A stretch of 64,000 nt of DNA. Source: Lineus longissimus. Lineage: Eukaryota > Nemertea > Pilidiophora > Heteronemertea > Lineidae. A program made the position numbers and the translations under genes. This document shows positions 56,402 through 64,000 of the stretch, in pieces. The notes beneath the pieces are model-generated. The model saw nothing but the letters and a program-made list of their open reading frames with translations, did no database searches and had not been told where the DNA came from. The number at the start of each line of letters is the position of its first letter. Positions within the stretch are counted from its first letter, which is position 1. The stretch spans positions 16,997,292-17,061,291 of the forward strand of contig NC_088312.1 in NCBI RefSeq assembly GCF_910592395.1, written 5' to 3'.

Positions 56402-57039
56402 CGGCTTCACGGAAGAACTTCTCCGTCATCAAAATGCCGGTCAGAAATCGGTCGACTGTACTCGCTCACAGTCAATTCGGGAATGCCCAGAGTGGCTGGC
56501 AATTTCTCGCAAGTTACCAGTTGTTTATTTAACCTTCGACCTGCTTTTCATTTTATTTTCGGAACTAATTCCCAGGATTCCATATGCCAGTAAACAATGG
56601 GGAATTCCCCAGGCGGAGGGTAGGTGTAAACTGTGGACGTAAGTGTGGACGAAAGTGTGGACGAAAGTGTGGACAGGGGCCCTCTAAGTTTGGTGGGCTG
56701 GCATTTCTTTGTCTTTCAATATATTTAAAAGAAATTGCAGTATATTATGCATTATAATCTTCTTAATGGGTCAGCGAAAGAAAAAAAGAAAAAAATTATT
56801 TTGATGGGTGATTTTGATCAATGAGTGGACGGGCTTTTTTGCCCCTTTTTTGAAGGTTTTCGAAGTGGCCTTTGATTTTGTGGACGGGGAAATGCGAGGT
56901 CTAGTGTCCAAATGTGGACTAATTATCAAAGAATTTGTTGAAACTGTGATATTTCTAACTAGTCCAAATAATATTCTTTCACAAAAACTACTTTTATTTG
57001 AATGACAATGACAATAATATGTAAAGAGCAATCTCTAGT

Positions 57040-57300
57040 GAACTCACACAACTGTTTGACATGGGGGAGCCCCCCCAAACCCCCGTCCTTCTGACATATA
57101 TAGCCAGTACATTGGGGGATGAGTCCCCCAAACCCCCTCCCCGTTCTCTGAAAGTGACAGGTTTTAGTCAGTAGGCCTACATTGGGGGGAAGGCCCCCCC
57201 CCCCATTGGACTCTAAAAATAGAATTCCTTGGAGACGCTGAACAATAAGGCCCCATAAAGAAATAGTCCCCGCCCCGGTAGCTGTCTCATATCTGCTGGA
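57040..57300. repeat. C/G-run repeats
   Basis: Three decayed units of ACATTGGGGG followed by AGTCCCCCAAACCCCC or similar, at about 57060, 57110 and 57178. No coding value. Confidence 0.5.
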
Positions 57301-57335
57301 AGAAGCAGCTATTTGTGGTGAAATAATAATTGAAT

Positions 57336-57883
57336 GCATGTCATGACACCCAGGAGCTTTTTCTCATTTCTGAAACAGTTGCATGGTTGGAATGAATTTC
57401 CAAATCAGTCCGTCAAATCTCTATGCAATGAAAATTGAAATGTCACAACTGTCTCCACCGACGTTGTTTTGTATGTCCTAGCAGACGATTTTTAAATAAA
57501 TGATGTGATTGATATACTTGTAGATTGGACTGAATTATTTCTTCAATGATATGAAAATTGAAAACCCTCTGACATGCTTGAGTACAAAAATGCAGAGGCA
57601 AGACACACCATGCATGTCATGACACCCAGGAGCTTTTTCTCATTTCTGAAACAGTTGCATGGTTGGAATGAATTTCCAAATCAGTCCGTCAAATCACTAT
57701 CCAAATGGAACATTATGACCACTCTATATTTGTGCAGTAGTGTTAAAACTGACTTTTTTGAAGTAAAGTACGTAAATCGAGAAGAAGAGGACGTTTACTT
57801 CGTCTGCAATGAAAAGTCACAACTGTCTCCGCCGACGTTGTTGTCCTGTATGTTCTAGCAGACGATTTTTAGATACATGATGT
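57336..57883 (+). repeat. Direct duplication (170 and 272 bp) within the interrupted terminal repeat
   Basis: 57336-57505 and 57612-57883 both start GCATGTCATGACACCCAGG and end near GCAGACGATTTTTA. The first copy lacks about 100 bp present in the second (the part encoding KWNIMTTLYLCSS...). Confidence 0.85.
57574..57858 (+). CDS. Candidate terminal exon inside the Mutator-like element, unrecognised
   Basis: 94-codon open frame with protein-like composition: RSFFSFLKQLHGWNEF, then FFEVKYVNREEEDVYFV, a stop at 57858, and AATAAA at 57920-57925. The duplicate at 57336 has lost the middle. It lies in the segment that interrupts the left terminal repeat, so it may be captured host sequence. No family recognised. 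The first codons may be intronic. Confidence 0.35.
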   Translation: MLEYKNAEARHTMHVMTPRSFFSFLKQLHGWNEFPNQSVKSLSKWNIMTTLYLCSSVKTDFFEVKYVNREEEDVYFVCNEKSQLSPPTLLSCMF

Positions 57884-58499
57884 CCCACACCCGCACTTCA
57901 GGACAGTGGCGCCGGTGTGAATAAATCTACTTGCGTGAATGGTCAATGGCTCATGACGTCATGAAATAATTGCGTCACGAGGAAGGAAACAATGGGAATC
58001 ATGGTAACTGTGGTTGCGGTGCGTCGTGAAAGCAGGATCGGCAAGCGCGGCCCGTATGGAATGCGACAAACTGTACCGGAACCAGAATTGTCATGGGTCT
58101 GCACAAATTTTTTCAGATTCGATGGACATGATGGATATATTAATTTTGTTTACACTTTATACACATACGTAACCATTACACTCACTACGTTGTGTGAGTT
58201 ATCATTCAGGTGTAGGCAAAAATAGTTGGCCCTCTCTCAGCTGCTCAGAGCCATTTTCTTTGATCCAAGATGGCGGCCATCACCCATCAGGGTCTTCATT
58301 ATTGAATGTCTTCATTTAGGTTTTCATTTAGGTTGTAACTGAAGCAATCTTCCATACTTATCAAAGTAATTCTGCTTTTTGTTTCAGTAGGATTCAAGCT
58401 TCATTCATTTCTTATTTCTGTTTTCATTTAAGATGTAAAACTATTCTGATCTACAGGTCTTACCTATTTCAGTGGGTTCCAAGTGAGTATTGTTTAAGG

Positions 58500-58665
58500 A
58501 ATTGAACCCGAGGCGGAGGACCTTGGTTGAGTTACCAAGACACTCTCGGGTGGAGCTAAAATACAGTCCAAACCCTCGCCTGTCGGCTCGGGTTTGGACG
58601 AAATTTTAGCTCCACCCGAGAGTGTCTTGGTAACTCAACCAAGGTCCAAAGCCGAGGGTTCAATT
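58500..58665. repeat. 166-bp near-perfect palindrome
   Basis: AATTGAACCCGAGGCGGAGG... and its complement ending CCGAGGGTTCAATT face each other with about 78-bp arms and a short loop (CCTGTCGGCT). CTCGGGTGGAGCTAAAAT and its partner are intact. It would form a long hairpin. TATTCTAAAATACCT at 58669 and AGGTATTTTAGAATA at 59156 make a second, wider inverted pair around 58666-59170. Confidence 0.85.
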
Positions 58666-58675
58666 TCTATTCTAA

Positions 58676-60165
58676 AATACCTCAAACTTAAAAAGATAGG
58701 CCACGAAAATAACTTGAGTATGTGCGAATTTGGCAAATTCCATCCATCGCCGGCCCGGCCGGAGCGCCGGTAGCGCCGTTGTTTACATTATGTTACGGCA
58801 TCGTTCATTTTGTACAGCGCGCATAGGAAGTCCGCATCGGCTCGCTCAAGTGATGCTAAAATCCGCGCAAATGGGCTATTTGGAGCGTTTTTCTCGGCAA
58901 ATATGTGTAGTGCTCATTAAAAAACTTAGGGTGGTTGATGCTTCCTTGGCTGATTTGTGTTTGAAGCAGTGTTTTGAGAGCCTCAAACTTCTGAAGTGAG
59001 CTGAAATTCCGTACGGGGTGACGTGTGCATGGTTTCCACATTTTAGTGCAACCCGAGGGAACTTTGGTAGAGCATCTTGGTTGCGTGTCCAAAACACTCC
59101 GCTCTCAGAACGAGGCTTATGCATTTTCCATTTAAAAGTTGACTTTACGGTACCAAGGTATTTTAGAATACAGGTCCACCTTTATAAATTGTCATTGATG
59201 TGCTATGTCTTCCTCATGTGTTGCATGGATGTCCTGTCTCAGCATTTTTTGTTTCATAGTTTTTTTCGATGAAGGTCCTAATCATTGGGTGTTTGTACTT
59301 GTCTTTGTTTTCTAAACCACTGTGCCTCTCAGCTGATGAGGTCCTGGGCACAATGGGTATCATAAGGACCGAACCTACTGATTATCATCGTTCGTTTGAG
59401 TAAATCTTGCAGTTGATGAATATTTTTGAAACTATCCAATAATTTTTTTCGAAAATATAATACTAATTTTAAAATACATGTAATATCAAAATCCATAATC
59501 TTGTGTTTTGAAATGATTCCACCAATTCAGAATAATCAGTAGTCCTGGGATGATCTTAGAATTTATTACAGTGGTGATGAGAGGACATCGATCGGAAGAC
59601 ATCGTGGAAGTGATATGTTGTAACTTGGTACGGAAGTCATCAACCCTGCTCGCTGCTGTTGTGGATCCAAGGCATTAACAGCGCGCCGCATCTAGCCGCC
59701 ATCAGTGACAGAACCTATTGTAACTCCTACGAACTCTTTCAATGACAAAGTAGACTCCTTGGCAGCCCATCCATATTTGGTCTCCTAATCTGCTAATGTT
59801 AGTTTGAGAAACAAGGCCAATCAACTGTGTCTGGAGTGTAATGACAAAGTGGCTAAGTTTCATATTGACTCGGCCACATCCTTTTGCAAACAGGGCCTCC
59901 AACAAGACTCCTCTTTGTGCATGAGAGAGTACCGGTACGGTATTGTATCGAGTGAATGACCCGATATGTAAGAATGACTATAAAAAAATAGGCCATAATT
60001 CATTAGTTACAAATGGTGACAATGATATAGCATCAGTGAATGTACATTGGCCCCTAATCGGAGGAAATAACATATCCTGATCTGTTTTACAGTATGACTT
60101 GTCTCAGTGAAACTGACTAGTATAGCTCCTGACTGATTTACAGTAACCTTTCAACAGGGCTTCAG
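58676..60165. other. Interior of the Mutator-like element, no supported gene
   Basis: 58745-58790 is CpG-rich (CGGCCCGGCCGGAGCGCCGG). Open frames at 58730-58999 and 59018-59272 have no recognisable domain. The rest is AT-rich with no repeats that I could identify. Confidence 0.4.
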
Positions 60166-60195
60166 TGGTGCCGCCATCTTGGATCAACGAAAGTT

Positions 60196-60256
60196 GGTCT
60201 GAGCTTGGAGGAATTATACTTGTATAATTACAAGTATAATTCCTCCAAGGTCTGAG
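60196..60256. mobile_element. 45-bp perfect foldback flanked by 8-bp direct repeats
   Basis: GGTCTGAG at 60196-60203 and 60249-60256 flanks a 45-nt palindrome starting CTTGGAGGAATTATAC, with a four-base loop (TAAT) and arms of about 20 perfect pairs. The paired arm at 58196-58275 lacks it, so it inserted into the right terminal repeat. Too short to encode anything. Confidence 0.75.
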
Positions 60257-60683
60257 AGAGGGCCAACTATTTTTGCCTACAACTGAATGATATTGTCATT
60301 GTCATTCAAATAAAAGTAGTTTTTGTGTAAGAATATTATTTGGACTAGTTAGAAATATCACAGTTTCAACAAATTCTTTGATAATTAGTCCACATTTGAA
60401 CACTAGACCTCGCATTTCCCCGTCCACAAAGTCAAAGGCCACTTCGAAAACCTTCAACCTTTTTTCTTTTTTTCTTTCGCTGACCCATTAAGAAGATTAT
60501 AATGCATAATATACTGCAATTTCTTTTAAACATATTGAAAGACAAAGAAATGCCAGCCCACCAAAATTAGAGGGCCGCTGTCCACACTTTCGTCCACACT
60601 TTCGTCCACAGTTTACACCTACCCCCAGGCGGAACTAGATCGTTGGAACAATAATGTCACAGGCCTTGCTGTTTGGAACTTGC

Positions 60684-61126
60684 GAGACAAGACCACAATT
60701 GATTTTTTAAGCCTTTTAGCAGTTAAATTGTCAATGTTTGACCGCGACGCATCAAAGAACGCGTCAAGTAGTGAAACTGAAATTCGGATATGATATACGG
60801 GTTAGTCTTGCGAGTAACTGGTGCGATGGAAATTGGTGATTGACCACGGAAATTTTTTTATAATCGACAAATTAGACAGACTTTGATATTTCCACTGTTT
60901 TCAGCCAACTGGCAGAAAAAACTCAAAACACGCCCCCTATTACCCAATTAGCAAAATTCGAAATTAATTTTTTCATCAAATAATTTCTTTATATCTGTAG
61001 ACTCGCCACAGCAAATATTTTTTCAATACCTCTCCAAATATGTACTTGAGAGTAAAAAACATGCACTCGTCTAATTGATAGGCCTCGACCCTCAAACCTA
61101 TGAATATTCATTAGTGGTCTTGTCTC
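60684..61126. mobile_element. S unit 1, MITE-like
   Basis: 443 bp with 13-bp terminal inverted repeats (GAGACAAGACCAC), AT-rich interior, no coding frame. No clear target duplication at its left edge. Confidence 0.5.
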
Positions 61127-62325
61127 AATGAAGGTACATTTCAGGGGTTAACATTTTGAGATTTTTTTCAAACTAATGTACATGACATCCCACAACTCTC
61201 CAACAAAGGAAAGTCATATCTGGACATTTTTGGAGAAATGAGAGACATTTCAAAGAGTGGTACAACGTGCCAAAGCGACGAAAGAGGACAAAATCGACAA
61301 AAAGTCATGATTTTGCAGCCAACAGCACCAAATTCAAAGACCTGCCCTGGCCAGAATATGCAAGCTATGGAGCTGAAAATTTAGGATGTGATTTAGGAAT
61401 ATCTTTGCTGCTTAGGGCACAACTTTCAGAATCAAGGCCTAAGTAGTTTCAAAGAAATTACAAAATGAATGGCAACACAACAAGACTTGTAAAAATGAAA
61501 CCGAACTTAGACCGGGGTTAGGTTGACTCTTATTTGGGTCAAATTAAGTTTTTTTCTCATTATTTTAGCTTGTTTTGACCTTAAATCATCAGCAATACAA
61601 TATTCTAAATGAATTAGAGTGATTTGAGCACATTCAAATTTTTCACTATATTGACCCAAAATGTAGTGTAAATGAAGGTACATTTCAGGGGTTAACATTT
61701 TGAGATTTTTTTCAAACTAATGTACATGACATCCCACAACTCTCCAACAAAGGAAAGTCATATCTGGACATTTTTGGAGAAATGAGAGACATTTCAAAGA
61801 GTGGTACAACTGTGCCAAAGCGACGAAAGAGGACAAAATCGACAAAAAGTCATGATTTTGCAGCCAACAGCACCAAATTCAAAGACCTGCCCTGGCCAGA
61901 ATAAGCAAGCTATGGAGCTGAACATTTAGGATGTGATTTAGGAATATCTTTGCTGCTTAGGGCACAACTTTCAGAATCAAGGCCTAAGTAGTTTCAAAGA
62001 AATTACAAAATGAATGGCAACACAACAAGACTTGTAAAAATGAAACCGAACTTAGACCGGGGTTAGGTTGACTCTTATTTGGGTCAAATTAAGTTTTTTT
62101 CTCATTATTTTAGCTTGTTTTGACCTTAAATCATCAGCAATACAATATTCTAAATGAATTAGAGTGATTTGAGCACATTCAAATTTTTCACTATATTGAC
62201 CCAAAATGTAGTGTAAATAAGGTACATTTCAGGGGTTAACATTTTGAGATTTTTTTCAAACTAATGTACATGACATCCCACAACTCTCCAACAAAGGAAA
62301 GTCATATCTGGACATTTTTGGAGAA

Positions 62326-62535
62326 ATGAGAGACATTTCAAAGAGTGGTACAACTGTGCCAAAGCGACGAAAGAGGACAAAATCGACAAAAAGTCATGAT
62401 TTTGCAGCCAACAGCACCAAATTCAAAGACCTGCCCTGGCCAGAATATGCAAGCTATGGAGCTGAAAATTTAGGATGTGATTTAGGAATATCTTTGCTGC
62501 TTAGGGCACAACTTTCAGAATCAAGGCCTAAGTAG
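62326..62535 (+). CDS. Conserved 69-codon frame in the R unit (third R copy)
   Basis: The frame reads MRDISKSGTTVPKRRKRTKS..., basic at first (PKRRKRTKSTK, a nuclear-signal-like stretch), then DLPWPEYASYGAENLG and a leucine-rich end. It is open about 25 codons upstream of the ATG as well, so it may be part of a longer exon. The first R copy has a one-base loss (near 61271) and the second a stop (TAAGC for TATGC near 61903), so some copies are broken. No family recognised. The minus strand also has a 60-codon frame, so coding is unproven. Confidence 0.3.
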   Translation: MRDISKSGTTVPKRRKRTKSTKSHDFAANSTKFKDLPWPEYASYGAENLGCDLGISLLLRAQLSESRPK

Positions 62536-62763
62536 TTTCAAAGAAATTACAAAATGAATGGCAACACAACAAGACTTGTAAAAATGAAACCGAACTTAGA
62601 CCGGGGTTAGGTTGACTCTTATTTGGGTCAAATTAAGTTTTTTTCTCATTATTTTAGCTTGTTTTGACCTTAAATCATCAGCAATACAATATTCTAAATG
62701 AATTAGAGTGATTTGAGCACATTCAAATTTTTCACTATATTGACCCAAAATGTAGTGTAAATA

Positions 62764-63206
62764 GAGACAAGACCACAATTGATTTTTTAAGCCTTTTAGC
62801 AGTTAAATTGTCAATGTTTGACCGCGACGCATCAAAGAACGCTTCAAGTAGTGAAACTGAAATTCGGATATGATATACGGGTTAGTCTTGCGAGTAACTG
62901 GTGCGATGGAAATTGGTGATTGACCACGGAAATTTTTTTATAATCGACAAATTAGACAGACTTTGATATTTCCACTGTTTTCAGCCAACTGGCAGAAAAA
63001 ACTCAAAACACGCCCCCTATTACCCAATTAGCAAAATTCGAAATTAATTTTTTCATCAAATAATTTCTTTATATCTGTAGACTCGCCACAGCAAATATTT
63101 TTTCAATACCTCTCCAAATATGTACTTGAGAGTAAAAAACATGCACTCGTCTAATTGATAGGCCTCGACCCTCCAACCTATGAATATTCATTAGTGGTCT
63201 TGTCTC
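62764..63206. mobile_element. S unit 2, MITE-like, between R units
   Basis: Same length as S1. The R-R junction GTGTAAATGAAGG is here split into GTGTAAATA and AATGAAGG, so two or three bases may be duplicated. The exact duplication cannot be fixed from one site. Confidence 0.5.
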
Positions 63207-63317
63207 AATGAAGGTACATTTCAGGGGTTAACATTTTGAGATTTTTTTCAAACTAATGTACATGACATCCCACAACTCTCCAACAAAGGAAAGTCATATC
63301 TGGACATTTTTGGAGAA

Positions 63318-63527
63318 ATGAGAGACATTTCAAAGAGTGGTACAACTGTGCCAAAGCGACGAAAGAGGACAAAATCGACAAAAAGTCATGATTTTGCAGC
63401 CAACAGCACCAAATTCAAAGACCTGCCCTGGCCAGAATATGCAAGCTATGGAGCTGAAAATTTAGGATGTGATTTAGGAATATCTTTGCTGCTTAGGGCA
63501 CAACTTTCAGAATCAAGGCCTAAGTAG
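63318..63527 (+). CDS. Same 69-codon frame in the fourth R copy
   Basis: Identical in translation to the frame in the third copy. Intact. A fifth copy starts at about 63862 and is cut by the window end. Confidence 0.3.
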   Translation: MRDISKSGTTVPKRRKRTKSTKSHDFAANSTKFKDLPWPEYASYGAENLGCDLGISLLLRAQLSESRPK

Positions 63528-64000
63528 TTTCAAAGAAATTACAAAATGAATGGCAACACAACAAGACTTGTAAAAATGAAACCGAACTTAGACCGGGGTT
63601 AGGTTGACTCTTATTTGGGTCAAATTAAGTTTTTTTCTCATTATTTTAGCTTGTTTTGACCTTAAATCATCAGCAATACAATATTCTAAATGAATTAGAG
63701 TGATTTGAGCACATTCAAATTTTTCACTATATTGACCCAAAATGTAGTGTAAATAAGGTACATTTCAGGGGTTAACATTTTGAGATTTTTTTCAAACTAA
63801 TGTACATGACATCCCACAACTCTCCAACAAAGGAAAGTCATATCTGGACATTTTTGGAGAAATGAGAGACATTTCAAAGAGTGGTACAACTGTGCCAAAG
63901 CGACGAAAGAGGACAAAATCGACAAAAAGTCATGATTTTGCAGCCAACAGCACCAAATTCAAAGACCTGCCCTGGCCAGAATATGCAAGCTATGGAGCTG

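Larger units (their letters stand above)
56609..60633. mobile_element. 4007-bp Mutator-like element with 9-bp duplication and long inverted repeats
   Basis: CCAGGCGGA at 56609-56617 and 60625-60633 flanks ends that both start GGGTAGGTGTAAACTGTGGA. The left arm runs to about 57019 and pairs with 60290-60624. The right arm then continues (60170-60289) into sequence that pairs with 58196-58275, so the left arm appears interrupted by 57020-58195. The ends carry GTGTGGACGAAA repeats. A 9-bp duplication with terminal repeats of about 400 bp is what MULEs show. No MULE transposase domain was found. Confidence 0.8.
60684..64000. repeat. Composite tandem array: S (443 bp) and R (544 bp) units
   Basis: Order: S1 60684-61126, R 61131-61674, R 61675-62218, R 62219-62762, S2 62764-63206, R 63211-63754, R 63755 to beyond 64000. 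R units are almost identical. S1 and S2 have the same length and almost the same sequence. S begins GAGACAAGACCAC and ends GTGGTCTTGTCTC, a 13-bp perfect inverted pair. The array leaves the window at the right. Confidence 0.95.

Noticed and set aside
59310-59700. LTR-like or primer-binding-site-like sequence
   Set aside because: CTCAGCTGATGAGGTCCTGGGC looked suggestive, but I found no paired repeat, polypurine tract or gag/pol remnant.
1-64000. CRISPR array
   Set aside because: The tandem arrays have no short-repeat plus unique-spacer structure, and the sequence is eukaryotic.

Overview
The window is eukaryotic and almost entirely repetitive. It holds spliced exons with GT/AG borders, AATAAA signals, TTAGGG repeats, tRNA-derived SINE-like sequence, many eukaryotic DNA-transposon families, and Helentron-type elements of the kind called pearl/CvE/HINE in marine invertebrates. 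The abundance of the motif AGGCCTA, the pearl-like elements with ACGG microsatellites and the animal transposon families fit a marine invertebrate (mollusc or other lophotrochozoan, or echinoderm/hemichordate). I cannot name the species. No conserved host gene is certain.

Layout. 1-11886 is the end of a satellite array: 68 complete monomers of about 173-174 bp plus a partial one, arranged as an 11-monomer 1925-bp higher-order repeat (three copies to 5774), then more diverged 7-mer and 10-mer patterns. 11887-25150 is intergenic DNA with decayed tandem repeats, an inverted-repeat element, an inverted minisatellite pair, a SINE-like relic and HINE copies. 25147-28548 holds a probable Kolobok element (TTAA duplication, 19-bp terminal repeats, a THAP-domain ORF), a mariner-type MITE, an endonuclease-domain fragment and a hairpin-ended repeat family. 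29364-38912 is a nest of HINEs. One of them is split by a 2364-bp DNA transposon whose 8-bp duplication is proved by an uninterrupted paralogue at 45056. 39270-42275 has minisatellites and an interstitial telomeric block. 42584-43366 carries two exons of an unrecognised spliced gene.

46625-52761 is the most gene-like part. A DUF3987-type ATPase-like gene is interrupted in its exon by a Tc1-family element with an intact DD38E transposase. That element is itself split by a HINE, and a Merlin transposase with a single in-frame stop lies in the next intron. The host reading frame continues in phase across the Tc1 insertion to a GTGAGT donor.

53471-64000 contains a 57-bp minisatellite, a 1.06-kb foldback element, a 4-kb Mutator-like element with long terminal inverted repeats and a 9-bp duplication, a 45-bp perfect foldback with an 8-bp duplication, and a composite tandem array of 544-bp R and 443-bp S units that runs off the end of the window.

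How the parts relate: the window records successive insertions rather than a pathway. The order HINE inside Tc1 inside the DUF3987 gene, and 8-bp-TSD transposon inside HINE-A inside HINE-B remnants, can be read directly. The strongest candidates for new biology are the satellite higher-order repeat, the 2364-bp transposon with AAAACGTCC minisatellite ends, the shared terminal architecture of the hairpin-ended families, the 4-kb element with an interrupted terminal repeat, and the S/R array.
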